NCBI GenBank assembly: GCA_026120185.1
Contig: JANUWF010003368.1
Coordinates: 2,542,001 to 2,606,000 of the forward strand
Direction: 5' to 3'
Source: Voacanga thouarsii
Taxonomy: Eukaryota > Streptophyta > Magnoliopsida > Gentianales > Apocynaceae
Length of the DNA: 64,000 nt
Shown: positions 25,201-36,914 of the stretch, piece after piece
Position numbering within the stretch: position 1 is the first letter of the stretch
How the letters are laid out: each line of letters begins with the position of its first letter
The notes under the pieces: generated by a model
Seen by the model: only the letters and a program-made list of their open reading frames with translations
Told to the model about the DNA's origin: nothing
Database searches by the model: none
Program-made: the position numbers and the translations under genes

Positions 25201-27524
25201 ATCATTTCATAATCTGTAAAAGATGAATTATCCCAAAATATTTCACACATAATGATCTCATTAATTTGACAAAGATTTATATGTCACGTGAAATAGTTTA
25301 GTGAAATGTAAGGACTTACAAGTCCTAAAATCATTCATACAAAAGGAGTTTTCATGGGGATGTAAAGACTTTCCTCGATCCTTAGTAAAAGTTAGAGATA
25401 ATTCAAGCTTAGTGTTTAGAGGCACAACCTTCCACTTCAACCAAATCTATCAGATAAACCACATGCTTAATCCAATTCCCTATATACATTTTTTCCAAAT
25501 AAAACTCCAACCACAACCTAGTATAACTAATTCATCACTTAGGCCCCTTAGTAATTCCAAGCTTCTAACAAGGGTACTTAATCACAAGGATCATAGATAA
25601 CCTCACTAGAGGTTCAATGACACACAAATGTTATATAATCATGTGAAGAGTTTTCACTCATACTCAGCAAATTCCAAGGATCACATGATCAAACAAAAGT
25701 TAAAGGTTCCTTCATGTAACCTAGTCACACTAGTGGACTGCTTTATGTTCAAATTCACAAAATCAAGGAATTTAATCTAAGCATCAAGGTACACATAAAT
25801 ATTTCTAGACATTCCATAAACACCATAGAATAAAATAAAATTGCGTTTATATAAGGTTTATGGACAAATTGCAAGCAAACCCAAATTCCATCTTAAACAA
25901 AGTTTCTACTTTAGTTGCTCAAAACAGGCTGTCAAAATATTAAATTAGTTAACCACACAAACCAATCTATTTTTTCTCTCAAAATCTTTAGTTTGAAATC
26001 TCATTATGTTATGTGAACTACTATATAAAATGTTCACAAAAATTCCACTTAAAAGTAGGTCAAATAATTTTGGAAAAAAGTTTGCTGCTACAGTAACCCC
26101 AGCTTGGCAAATTTGTGAAATCAACTTCAAAGAGTCATTGTGAATAAACTATAAGGAATTTTCCAGCGATTCTTTTTCTAACTAAGATCAAAGTTTCATA
26201 CTGTAAAAAATTGCATTTAAATTCCACCATGAATGCCTATTTTTGGATGATAATTTTTACAGTCTGTAGGGTTACTTGGCAAAAATCACATAGGTTGGTT
26301 CCATGCACTTTCTTCATAAAAAAGCCATACTAAAATGATTCCAACACATCATACGACTACCAGAAATTTAGTACTTGGCAAGGTGATCACAATTTCATGT
26401 TCAAACAGTTACTTTGAAATATATGCATTTTATAGAAATATATTCCATTTTGCATAACAACTCCAAGCATAATACTAACACCAAAATCTTACTATGTTTC
26501 ATTTATGATACTACATACGTACCGAAAGACCTCTATTAAAACTATATGATTTTCCAAAAAAAATCACAAAAAAAATAGTCTTTTGCAAACACAAAAATCT
26601 AGCCAGCTAGGGGATCATTTTCAAAAATTGTCGAATGAAGAATAAAGGTTAGATTTTCAAGCCAACCTCTTGAACATCTTCACTCAAACACTTGAAAATC
26701 AAGGTGGAGAGAAAAGGAAGCTTTGTTCTTTGATGATTTTAGGGTTGTTGTTCTTGAGAAATGAAGAAGAAAATCAAGATGGAGAGAAAGGAATGGTTGT
26801 TGGCTATGGAGAGAAGGGAGAGGAAAGATGCTTTTAGAGTGAGAAGGGGTTGCTGAAAAATGAAGAGGGACTTAGGGAATGTTCGGGTTTGTTTAAGCAA
26901 GATAAAATAGAGGATGAAGATTAAGTTATTTGAAAAAGAATATAAAAGAGGGTCAAGATTGAATCAAAATAGATGACTAAGATTAGATGAAATGAATGGC
27001 CAAGATGAAGTCAACAAAATTAAATTGATCTTGTCAAAATAAATTGGTCTAATAAAAATAATTTATAAGACTTGGATAGTCAAGTTAAAATAAATTAGTT
27101 TTAGGTTGACTAAGACTTCCAACTAGTCAAATGTCAAAATTATTCAAAAATAGGGTCCAAAATTTTGTAGAAATTATTTTTTTACAAAATTAAATTGAAA
27201 TAATATTTCCTTGTAAACCATACTTCAATTTAATGATACAATCATGCACTACGCATATAAGTCAAGTATTCATGTTATTTAAGCACATATGATTCACATT
27301 ATTCCACAATCAAACTTATAATTCATAAAGGAATTAAATGAGTAGATCACATAACAAATTTGAAATGTTTAAAGAGTGAATGCCTATATTCTAATTTCCA
27401 AGGTGAAATTAGGCAAGTTAGTTACAAGTCAACCCAGAAGATTCATCAAACATATGATATTCCCTATTTTGTGACTTAAATTTTCTCAGGGTTTTCTAGC
27501 TTTTTGAGTGAGAAATTTTTCACA
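22278..27524 (-). mobile_element. Giant gypsy-type LTR, copy 3, with nested copia LTR
   Basis: The left end TGTAACACCTTACTAC corresponds to the reverse complement of the 3' terminus of copies 1 and 2. It is followed by the related 'GGTCTGGGATTTTGTCC ... TTATGACCAAG' block seen at 42855 and 53235. I see no PBS on its left. The right end is approximate (TTTTTCACA near 27524). Removing the nested copia LTR (23519-25043) leaves about 3.7 kb, close to the other copies. It may be a solo LTR; no target duplication could be matched. Confidence 0.5.
23519..25043 (+). mobile_element. Copia solo LTR nested in giant LTR copy 3
   Basis: It begins TGTTAGGGACATGCCC and ends GAATCCTAACA, giving TG...CA termini with a short inverted repeat. 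It is flanked by TCCAA (23514-23518) and TCCCA (25044-25048), a 5-bp duplication with one mismatch. Its first bases resemble the LTR family at 55235 (TGTTAGTGTTGTGCCCTAGAG), so it is a relative of that copia family. It has no coding domain. Confidence 0.75.
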
Positions 27525-27722
27525 ATTCACATAATAATTCCAACCTCCATGAACATATAATCATAATAGGACAATTTTCACATATAATTTTCAAAAGATC
27601 TCAAAGTTTTGATAATCTTTTCTAGGGTTAATTCTCATCTTTGAGATTGCTCCATTTTTGAATTAATTTGCATGGTCCTTTTTTGTACAATAAGTTTTGA
27701 TTAGAATCAAAACTCCTCCAAA

Positions 27723-27733
27723 CACTGATACCA
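27723..27733 (-). other. Primer-binding site beside the 27738 LTR
   Basis: On the minus strand this reads TGGTATCAGTG, matching the first nine bases of the initiator-Met PBS. It lies four bases inside the LTR edge and so marks the LTR at 27738-28837 as a 5' LTR of a minus-strand element. Confidence 0.7.
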
Positions 27734-27737
27734 ATTT

Positions 27738-28837
27738 TGATATGAATCTTGTAGGATCTCTTCACACTCTAATTCATGGCTAAATTGTAAAGGAAAACAA
27801 GATCACAATTGAATCACTAAAATAGTGATCAATAATGTTTTCTTATTAAGGAAGCAATCACGTGATTCAAAGAGTAGAACCCTAGGGGATCTATGCAACA
27901 TAAAACTCTAGATCTATTGAATTAAGTCTACTAATTCAGCAAGTAATTACCCTTAACACAACAAGGGATTAAGAACAATTAGGATAGGAAGAATTAGGCA
28001 ATCAATTAAAAGCCTAACCAGAATCTTCAAGCAACTATAAAGCCAAGTTGGAGCTTCAATTGATCTATCCTTTTAGTATTTAAAGATTTATTTTAGAGGA
28101 AAGGACTAGACCTCTAAGAAAAGGTCTTAATTTTTCTAGGAAGAAAACCCAAAAGGATTACCCTAAAAGATACTTTGATCTCAATTCAATAACCAAGTTA
28201 TATTTACAAGTGTTATAATTGCCTATATATAAGCATCATACTCTAGCTAATTGAGATATAGCCCTAGCCATTTAAAGGCATGTACATGTCTTTAGGGCTT
28301 AATTAAATAATACAAATCGTGTATCTAAAATAAATCTGAAACTAAGTAAAAATCAAAATAAAGAAAAATATAACAATGTTGTCTTGTGCATGTAGGTCTT
28401 CCTGTCTTGCTCCTTACCTTCTGGTTGCTATCAAGTCCGACCAGTTTGTGCTGCTTGTTATGCTTCAAGTGGCGGCACTTGCTCTCAGAAGTTTGGGGCG
28501 GTTGTTTGATATTCCAGGTGACATTGCTTGGTTCATATCTACTGGCACCGCTTGCCCTCTTCATTCCCCTATTTTGCACTTTAAATTTTGCTCAAATTAT
28601 TATCCTTGGCTTTTTTTTTTTATTTCCTTTTGTTCTTCCTCACATATAACCATCAAATTGTGCTCTTTAAGACCTTCAAATGTTGTCTAATGTTCTTCTA
28701 ACCACAAATAAACTTTCATGAATCCTTGGAGGCTTTCTCAATACTTCTTAGATCTTGCCCTAGTCATTAGTCCTTGAGTGGTTGCTTGAGTGATTAATCC
28801 CCTTGAATGAGCTTCACGGTAAGGTAGATTCCTATCA
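27738..28837 (-). mobile_element. Gypsy-type 5' LTR (1.1 kb), same family as the 47093 element
   Basis: On the minus strand it begins TGATAGGAATCTACC and ends in CATATCA, 1100 bp. The termini match those of the LTRs at 47093-48131 and 49905-50927. It carries the GC-rich motif pair at about 28470-28560. CCAAC at 28838-28842 is the likely right target duplication, since other spacer Y copies read ...CCCAACGAAAT at this point. Only a short leader (about 27525-27722) remains inside; the rest of the element is gone. Confidence 0.75.
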
Positions 28838-29477
28838 CCAACGAAATTATTCATTACAAAAAAAATATATATATTTTTTGGATTGCCTATGAAAAATTTT
28901 CTCGTTCTTCTTCTCTTCTTCCCTTCTCCTCCTTCTCCTCCACTGCCTTCTCCCCTCCCTGTTTCTCTTCCCCCCTCCTACCACCCTTCCAATTCTCAAT
29001 TTGCATGAACCATGAGTTGCAACTTGGTTGTAACCTATTTATTTAATTAGAAGAATGTAGGGGCTTTGCACATCTAACAACAATTAGTGCATGAAATAAT
29101 TTATTCTAATTTAGTTTGAATCTCATTAAGATGAATTAATTTATCAGAAAAATAACTTAAAAATGAAGTGATAATAGGGAAAAACTCATCCAATCCCATT
29201 TTATGTCATTTCATATAATCCTATATACAAGAAGCGACAAATTGCAAAACCCCTATCCAACATGACTTAGCATGTTGCTTTGCCCAACATAATAAAAATG
29301 AACAAAATCCTTTAAAGATGTTTTTTAAAAAAAATAAATCCAAGTAATTACTATTACTTTAGACCATCAAATCAAAATAGAAGAGATTTTCATTATATAG
29401 TTCAGATTTCTATTCTAAGGACATATTTCACCAGTTGTGACTATATTTTATAGCAACCTTTTTTTTCCCCTTTGTTA
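28838..29477 (+). repeat. Spacer Y of the hAT array, copy 1 (right part)
   Basis: The sequence from CCAACGAAATTATT onward matches 32720-33320 and 34040-34640: 'TTGGATTGCCTA', a pyrimidine-rich tract, then 'AACTTGGTTGTAA', 'TTTAGTTAATTAGAA', 'TTTTATGTCATTTCATATAAT'. Spacer Y follows type b units and precedes type a units. Its left part was removed or displaced by the gypsy insertion ending at 28837. Confidence 0.75.
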
Positions 29478-30430
29478 GAAGCCATTCGAACATCAGGAAA
29501 TTGCAAAATGCAACTTGATATCTTTTCTAATGAGAAAATTCATAGCATTGAACTATTAAAGGACTACCAGAAAAGGGTTGCTAGATACGTCTACAGAACA
29601 AGAATTCCAAGCTTGGCAAAATAAATAGCCATAAGGAGAAAGTAGGCATTATACCTCGACAAGAAAGTTATATGCTTCAAAGCACTATAGATTTGAGTGG
29701 ATGGCAGCATGAGATAAAAGCATATAAGGACTTCAAGCAATCATGGAAAAACACAGATGTGTAGTATCTTGCTAGACAAATGGAAAGCTAGAAATCGCAA
29801 CCTGATAGGCATTTAAGTAGGCTGCTGAAAAGAACTTATCTATCACAAATCAATAGATATTTGTGAGAGTGATGCGATAAAAAAATTATTGGACAAAGTT
29901 ATGGTTCATATTGGATCATATCACATTCTACCTCCCCAATAGTATAGGAGATTGACATGGATGTTTTGGATGACTACCCAAGTTTATTTTCGATGGTAGT
30001 TTGCTCCTGTTGCATCCAACTAGTGTTAAAGAAGCTCTCAAGTACAGTTATAGTTTGAAATATTATGAAAGAAGTAAAGGCCATCATTAGATTCATCCAC
30101 AGTTATATATCTATCCTAAAGCTTCTAAGAATTTGAAATTCTATGCACAACCTAATTAAACGTTCAACAATAGATCAGCAGTTTCAATTCTAACTTGACA
30201 AAACATGGTCATTGGTAATGTTGCTCTGAAAAAATTTCCCTGATAATTTACATGATTCATGTGTTGGACATTTACAAAGGAGGGAAAAATGACTAGTAAA
30301 ATCAATTTACATGAATTGTGATATGCAACTAGGTTATATTTGTTTAGTTGTTTAGAAAAATGCACGCACATTGCACTTGTAATAACAAACAAGGGATTAT
30401 TAACGAAAAATAGTAGGAGATCATAAATGC
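29478..30430 (+). pseudogene. hAT (DUF659) transposase relic, array unit 3, type a
   Basis: Broken frames give an RVARYVYR-like start (29570-29600), a GYK.xSID.SGW-like segment, then SWKNTDV and, after shifts, NLIGI.VGC, a GVEN-like remnant and FIHSY/IHN near 30090. These follow the order of a DUF659/hAT transposase central domain. Stops and frameshifts exclude function. Its 3' third is duplicated immediately downstream (30455-30795). No terminal inverted repeats or 8-bp duplications of a whole hAT transposon are visible around it. Confidence 0.65.
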
Positions 30431-30795
30431 TCCAAAATATTTAAGGAATAGTAGTAATCAATAGATTTATCCATGGCAATATATCTATCCTGAAGCTTCT
30501 AAGAAATTGAAATTCTATGCACAACCTAATTAAATGGTCAACAATTAGGTCAGTAGTTTCAGTTCTAACTTGACAAAACATGATCATTGGTAGTATGGCT
30601 TTGAAAAAATTTCCCTAATAATCTACATGGAAGTCCATGTGTTGGGCTATTACACAAGAGGGAAAAATGAATACTAACATCAATTTACATGAATCATGAG
30701 TTCCAACTCAGTTATATTTGTTTAGTTGTTTAGAAAAATGCACGCACATTGCACATGTAATAACAAAAGGGATTATTAAAGAAAAAAAATAGGAG
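30083..30795 (+). repeat. Local tandem duplication of about 370 bp inside unit 3
   Basis: 30083-30440 and about 30455-30795 are near copies. Both run from ATTCATCCAC/ATTTATCCAT through 'TTCTATGCACAACCTAATTAAA', 'TCTAACTTGACAAAACATG' and 'TTTAGTTGTTTAGAAAAATG' to 'ATCATAAATGCTCCAAAAT'. The duplication is confined to the end of unit 3 and the start of spacer X. Confidence 0.85.
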
Positions 30796-31734
30796 ATCAT
30801 AAATGCTCCAAAATGTTTAAGGAATAGTAATCCATAGAAGTTTGACACTTTTGATAGCTTTTGGATGGCATATCCTCGTAGGTTCAAATTGTTATACTTC
30901 TCTTCTTTTTCTTTATAAACTTCTTAAAAATATTGTATTTCATTCAAATATATTTTTCCACATCATATAAAAAAGGTATTTACAAATATAAAATGTTTGC
31001 ACATAATATGTTAGATGAAATTGTTTGCTCTTCCAATATATTCAAATTAGTAGTTTTTGGCAAATATTGTAAGAAAGATGCTAATTTCTAAAATAGTGTT
31101 CCTAAACATCTTATTTGAATGTAATAGGTTAAAATAACATGTCCACGAGGTTAGGTTCTTATCTTAGTCTCCCTTTTAAAATATTCACATTAAATCCCAC
31201 CGACTAAGCCATATTTTGTTTACGCCTTCTTGACCAAGAATCAAACAAATGTGTAATAAAATAATGTAATTCAAAGGCAATTGTAAAACCTTAAGAAAAT
31301 GGAAATGTTCATAATTAGTCAGTGTTAAACAGTTACATTAATTCAAGGAAAATTAAAATTAAAATACTGTGAAATTTTATTTCTTGAGCATTTTAAATAT
31401 GTGTGTGCATGGTTTCTAATTAATACTATAGGATTGGCTTTGTTATATGCACTGATACAATTTTTATTTGCTTTTATGTAATCTAAGCAAGACATTTTGG
31501 TCTTTTATTCTTTCCTTTTTTTTTTTTATATCATTCTTTATGCTTGGTTCATAGCATCATTTTAAAAGTTGTCCAGGTTGTGTTTAAAGCCAATTCTTTT
31601 TTTCCTTAGCAATTGTCATTTACAGCAACACTAAATTTCACTAGTTATGACCAAATTCTATAGCAACACTTCTTTTTTTTTTTTATTTTTTATAAACCAT
31701 TTGAAATTATCTCCTTTGTGCACTAGAAGTTCTG
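30796..31734 (+). repeat. Spacer X of the hAT array, copy 2
   Basis: Matches spacer X at 19861 and 35540 with the same landmarks (TTTTGGATGGCATATCC, AAAAAGGTATTTACAAATAT, ATTTTAAATATGTGTGTGCA). No coding capacity seen. Confidence 0.75.
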
Positions 31735-32585
31735 AATATCCAACTTTTGAAGTCATAGGCACTATTGCATAATGGAACTCACGCTATTTTTTCCACTGAG
31801 AGAATTTCTCACACCGAATCATTGAGGGATAACCAGAAAAGGGTCACCAGATATGTCTATAGAGTCAGACTCGAGTGCCATACTTTTAAAATAAATAGGT
31901 ATAAGGAGATATTAGAAATTCCATCTTGGCACCATGGTTACATACTTCCAAGCTCTATTGATTTGAATGGATAGTTAATTAAGTAAATTCAGGATGAGAT
32001 AACATTATATGTTGAGAATATCATAGGGTTATGGAGACGAAATGGGGGTAGCATCATGTTGCGAGGTGGAAAGACAGAAATTGCAACCTAAATAGTGCTA
32101 TAGTGGATTGCCAAAAGGGAACAATTTATTTTAGATTTGTTGGTATTTCTAAGGGTTATTATCTGAAAATATTATTGGAAACGGTTTTAATTGATGTGGA
32201 GTGTAGAATGTGGTTTAGATAATTTCACATTCTATCTCCCTAAAGTGATAAGAAATTCTTAAGAATCAAGTGGATAAATACCCAAGATTCTCTTAGACTA
32301 TAAATTGCTCCTATTCCATCAATCATATGTTAAAGAATCTCCAAAATATAGATTAAGTAAAAAATGTTATGAAGGAAACAAAGACCTTCACTAGAATTAT
32401 CCATCATCACTTATCTATTCTGAAGTTAAGAAATTAGACTTCTATCTGCGTCCTAGTTAAAAGGTCAACAATTCAATAAGTAGTTCCTTCTTTAACTCTA
32501 CAAAACATGATTATTGTTAGTGCAACTTTGAAATTTTTCTTTCACTCATCAGCTAAATGGAGTCCTTGGTATAGACCCGAACCTG
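31735..32585 (+). pseudogene. hAT (DUF659) transposase relic, array unit 4, type b
   Basis: An open stretch at 31765-31974 gives RVTRYVYRVRLECHTFKIN, then YKEILEI and GYILPSSIDLNG. This is the helix-rich segment that precedes the DUF659 domain in hAT transposases (compare the usual 'xFxxAGIPFxxxxSxxFxxMLxAI..GPGYxxPSxxxLR'). The central DUF659 text follows in shifted frames, with a VGCQKGT-like remnant after a stop. It is the clearest N-terminal piece in the array. Many stops follow, so it is a pseudogene. Confidence 0.7.
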
Positions 32586-32772
32586 TTTATTCACATAAAA
32601 AGGTACTCTTTTGACAAAAATATATTTTTCGTCACATAAGGTATTTTGGGATAGCTCTTTTGTCATGTTTTTTGTGGTGAACCAGTTTTGTCACAAAAGT
32701 CTTTAATGATAATTTTTTCGCCAACGAAATTATTCCTTGCTAAAAATAAAATTATTTTGTATTGCCTATAAA

Positions 32773-32803
<31 letters not shown>

Positions 32804-33319
32804 CTTCTTCCCCTCTCTCTCACCACCCACCACCGTTCCTATTATTAGTTTACATGAATAATATTTTCCAACTTGGTTGTAATATATTTAGTTAATTAAA
32901 AAATATTGCATGTATAATAACAAGGGATGAAATAATTATTCTAACTTGGTTTGAATCTTATTTGGATGAAATAATTTATCTAAAAAATAAGTTGGACAAA
33001 TAACTGAATTAACAAAATACTCATCCAATCTTATTTTATGTCATTTCATATAATCCTTTGGACAAGACAAGACTAAATATGAAACCTCTATCTAACATGA
33101 CATATTATGTTGCTCTACCTAACAAAATGGGCCAAAAAACATAATCCTTAAAAATATTTTTAAATTTATACATTTTCACATTACTATTACTTTAGATAGT
33201 TAAATCAAAATGGAAGAAATTTTCATTTATACATTATAGATTTCTATTCTTAGGACACATTTTACTAATTCTGGCTATAGTTTATAGCAACCTTTTTTCT
33301 CCCCTTCTTCTTTGGTTGG
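32586..33319 (+). repeat. Spacer Y of the hAT array, copy 2, with (TTC)n
   Basis: Begins with a paired GACAAAA / TTTTGTCAC block (32610-32710), then CGCCAACGAAATTATT, a (TTC)n tract at 32774-32810 and the usual Y text to 33319. The GACAAAA/TTTTGTCAC palindromic pieces recall subterminal repeats of some plant DNA transposons, but I find no element ends. Confidence 0.7.
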
Positions 33320-33905
33320 AAACCATCTTAACTTCAGAAGATACAAAATTCAACTTGGCATTTCTTCCACTGAGAGTATTCGTAGCACTAAATTATTGAG
33401 GGACTGCTAGAAAATGGTTGCCTGATATGCCTACAAAACAACAATTCCAAGCTTGGAAAAATAAATATGTATACCAAGATATTAAGCATTACACCTTGGC
33501 AAAAAGGTTAAAAACTTCCATACTCTATTTATTTGAGTGGATGGCTCCTTGAGGAAATTTTGAAGGAGATAAAAGCATATGTTTAGGAAACCAAAAAGTC
33601 TTGGAAAAACATGAGGGTGTAGAATCTTGCCAAAAAGATGGAAAGTCAGAAATGTTATGAAGAAATGAAGACCTTCGCTAGATTTATCCATTATCACTTA
33701 TCTTTTGAAGCTAAGAAATTGGACTTCTATCGATGACCTAGTTAAAAGGTCAACAATTTGGTGAGTAGTTCCTTTTTTAACTCTACAAAACATGATCATT
33801 GTGAGTGTGACTTTGAAATTTTTCTTCCAATCATCAGATTTGAAGTCTTTGCAAAGGGGCCTTCGACAGAGACCTGAATCTATTTATTCATATAAAAAGT
33901 TGAAA
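33320..33905 (+). pseudogene. hAT relic, array unit 5: a/b recombinant
   Basis: The first part (to about 33640) matches type a units: 'AAACTTCCATACTCTATTT' and 'GGATGGCTCCTTGAGG', giving a KKSWKNM-like segment. From about 33650 it matches the end of type b unit 4: 'GAAGACCTTCGCTAGATTTATCC', 'GACCTAGTTAAAAGGTCAAC' and 'TTTTTAACTCTACAAAACATG'. The unit is also short, lacking the a-type 3' end, spacer X and b-type 5' end. This is what unequal recombination or a deletion between a neighbouring a and b unit would leave. Confidence 0.65.
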
Positions 33906-34639
33906 TTATAAAGAGGGTGCTCTTGTGACAAAACCTCTTTTTTGTCACATAAGGTATTTTGGGGTAACTCTATTGTAATGTTTTTTGTGATGAACCAAGT
34001 CTGTCGCAAAAGTCTTCAATGATGATTTTTTTTTTCCCAACGAAATCATATGTTGCAAAAAATAACATTTTTTGTATTGCCTAAAAAACTCTTTCTTTTT
34101 TTCTTATTCTCTTCTCCCTTCCCCAACCACTCCTCCTATTATCAATTCACATAAATCATATGTTGCAACTTGGTTGTAATCTATTTAGTTAATTAGAAAA
34201 ATGCATGGATGTATTGCACATATAATAACAAGTATGGGACTAAATAATTTATTCTAACTTGGTTTGAATCTCATTTAAATGAAATAATTTATCTAAAAAA
34301 TAACTTGGACAAATAACCAAAATAAGGAAATACTCATCCAATCCAATTTTATGTCATTTCATATAATGCATCGACAAGACTAGACAAAATGCAAAATCCC
34401 TATCTAATAAGACTTGGTATGTTGCTCTGCCAACACAATTAATTAAAAAAAAATTCTTAAAAATGTTGTTAAATTTATACATTTGTACATTACTATTACT
34501 TTATTTAGTTACCAAAAAGGAAGAAAACTTCATTTATACATTATAGATTTCTATTCTTAGGACACATTACACTAGTTGTGACTATAGTTTATACCAACTT
34601 TTTTTCCCTTTTTCTTTGGTTAGAAACCGTCTTAACTTT
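33906..34639 (+). repeat. Spacer Y of the hAT array, copy 3
   Basis: Same order as copy 2: GTGACAAAACC ... TTTTTTGTCACATAAGG, CCCAACGAAATC, pyrimidine-rich tract, AACTTGGTTGTAATCTATT, TTATGTCATTTCATATAATG. It follows recombinant unit 5, whose end is type b. Confidence 0.75.
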
Positions 34640-35535
34640 AGAAGATAGCAAAATCTAACTTGGTATTTCTTCCACTGAGATTATTCAAAGCCCTAAATCT
34701 TCGAGGGACTACCAAAAAAGGGTTGCTCATTATGTGTATAGAATAGGAATTCCAAACTCGGAAAAATAAAGAGATATAACAAGATGTTAGGCATCTCACC
34801 TCAACAAGAAGGTTAAAAACTTCTATGCTCTATTGATTTGAGTTGATAGCTCCTTAAGAAAATTCTAGAGGAGATAAAAGCATATGTTTAGCATATCAAG
34901 AAGTCATGGAAAAACACAGGGGTGTAGAATCTTGCTAGACGGATGGAAAGGCAGAACTTGCAAGCTAATCAGCACTCCAGTGGGCTGCCCAAAGGAACCA
35001 AATTTTCACAAATCAGTAGGTATGTATGAGAGTACTGCCTTAAAAAATATTGTTGGACAAAGTTATGGTTAATGTTGGAGTGGAGAATGTAAGTCAAATC
35101 ATATCACACTCTACCTCCCCAATGATATAGGAGACTAACATGGATATATTGGATAAATACCAAGTTTCTTTTGGATTGTAAATGGCTTTTTTTGCATCAA
35201 ATTAATGTTAAACAAGCTCTCAAGTATAGATCGAGTTAGAAATATTATGAAGGAATCAAAGACCATCACAAGATTTATTCACAATCATTTATTTGTTCTC
35301 AAGCTTCTAAGAAACTGGGCTTCTATACACAACCTTCAATGCTCATGGTAAGTGTGGCGTTTAAAACATTTTTCTGATCATCAGTTTGGAAGTCCATGTG
35401 TTGGGTTTCTACAGGGTTGGGGAAAATGACTACTAAAATCAATCTACATGAATCATGAATTGCAAGTTGGTTATATTTATTTAGTTAATTAGAAAAATGC
35501 ACACATATTGCACGTATAATAACAAATAGAGGATC
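34640..35535 (+). pseudogene. hAT (DUF659) transposase relic, array unit 6, type a
   Basis: The most readable central domain. In one frame IKKSWKNTGV; one shift later ILLDGWKGRTCKLIST and VGCPKEP; then FHKSVG; later GVENVSQI and, near 35240-35330, MKESKTITRFIHNHLFVLKL. This is the order of DUF659/hAT transposases (SW..TGC.I..DGWTD, LINxLVxxPxGT, GEENVVQ, ITRFIYNH). At least three frameshifts and several stops break it. It is followed by spacer X, hence type a. Confidence 0.75.
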
Positions 35536-35539
35536 ACAA

Positions 35540-35659
35540 ATGCTCCATAATGTTTAAGGAATTATAAGATAAAGAAATTTGATACTTCAGCTAGCTTTTG
35601 GATGTAATATACACATGGGTTTGAATTCTTATACTTCTGTTCTTTTTTTTTAAAAAAAA

Positions 35660-35693
<34 letters not shown>

Positions 35694-36399
35694 GTCGAAA
35701 AACAATTTCCCACACCATATAAATCAAAAAGGTATTTACCAATATAGAACTTTTGCTTGTAATAGGTTAGATAGAATTCTTTGCTCTTATAACATATTCA
35801 AATTAGAAGTTTTTGTCAAATATTGTGCGAAAGAAGCAAATTTTGTAAAATATAAGGCAAAATTCAAATCCTACTCTTCTTGTTAAAATAATCACCTTAT
35901 GTCCCACAAACTAAGCCGTATTTCTTTTTAACCTTCTCGACCATTAGTCAAACTAAAATGTTAACAAAATAGTATATTTCAATGACAAATGTGAAAATCT
36001 AAGAAAATAGAAATATTCATAATTATTCAATATTAAAAGGTTACATAAATCCAAGGAAAATTAAAATCAAAATACTATAAAATTTGATTTCTTAAGCATT
36101 TTAAATATGTGTGTGTATAGTTTCAAATTAATACTACACCATTGGTTTTTCTATGTGTATGATATTTAGTCACTGTTTTTTTTTTTTAAATTCATGAATG
36201 ACATTTTGGCCTTTTATTATTTCTCGAAATTTTGTTCATATTATGTTTTCTATTTAGTTCACTCCCTCATTTTAAAAGATATTCATGTTATGTTTGTAAC
36301 CAATTCTTTTTCTCAGAAATTGTCATTTACAGCAACACTTCTCTTTAGCAACATTTTTGTGGTTAAACCATCTAAACTTATCTACTTTGTGCACTAGAA
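35540..36399 (+). repeat. Spacer X of the hAT array, copy 3, with (TA)n
   Basis: Matches the other two X spacers. A TA tract at 35662-35690 lies where the others have simple AT-rich text. No coding potential recognised. Confidence 0.75.
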
Positions 36400-36914
36400 G
36401 CTTTGATTAGCCAACTTCCAAAGTCAAAGACACTACTATAGAATAGAACTCACCATTTCTTCCACTGATAAAATTCCTAACACTAAATTATTGAAGGTCT
36501 ACCAGAAAAGGGTTGCTAGATATGTCTACTGAATAGGACTTGAGTTACACACTTTCAAAATAAATGAGTACATGGAGACAATAAAAATTACACCTTGAGA
36601 GCAGGGTTACAACCTTCCAAGCTCTGTTGGTTAGAATGGATGGCTCCATCAGTAAATTGAGGACCAAATAAAGGCATCTATTGAGAATTTCAAGGATCAT
36701 GAAAAGCGACATGTGTAGCATCTTGTTGGATGGATGATAAGCCAAAAATCAACCTAATCAGCATCTTTGTGGGTTGCACAAAGGGAACAATTTATTTCAA
36801 ATCAATAGATATTCCCATAAGTCTGGTGGAGAATGGGGTGTAGATCATGTCACATTCTACTTCTCCAAAGATACTGAAAATTGGGAAGAATCTGGTTGAT
36901 GAGTACCCCAGATT
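36400..36914 (+). pseudogene. hAT relic, array unit 7, type b, truncated
   Basis: Matches type b units 2 and 4: 'GGTTGCTAGATATGTCTACTGAATAGGACTTGAG', 'CTTGTTGGATGGATGATAAGC', 'AGGGAACAATTTATTTCAAATC'. The reading KRVARYVY, then ILLDGWMISQ and NLISIFVGC-like text is visible in pieces. It stops at 36914 where a copia LTR begins. Confidence 0.65.

Noticed and set aside
28376..28690. Plus-strand frames of about 100 codons looking like membrane proteins
   Set aside because: They lie inside a gypsy LTR whose ends and PBS are clear; the hydrophobic reading comes from T-rich sequence.
32605..32712. GACAAAA/TTTTGTCAC pieces as a CACTA or MITE terminus
   Set aside because: No terminal inverted repeat pair, CACTA end or target duplication could be found; the block is part of spacer Y in each copy.
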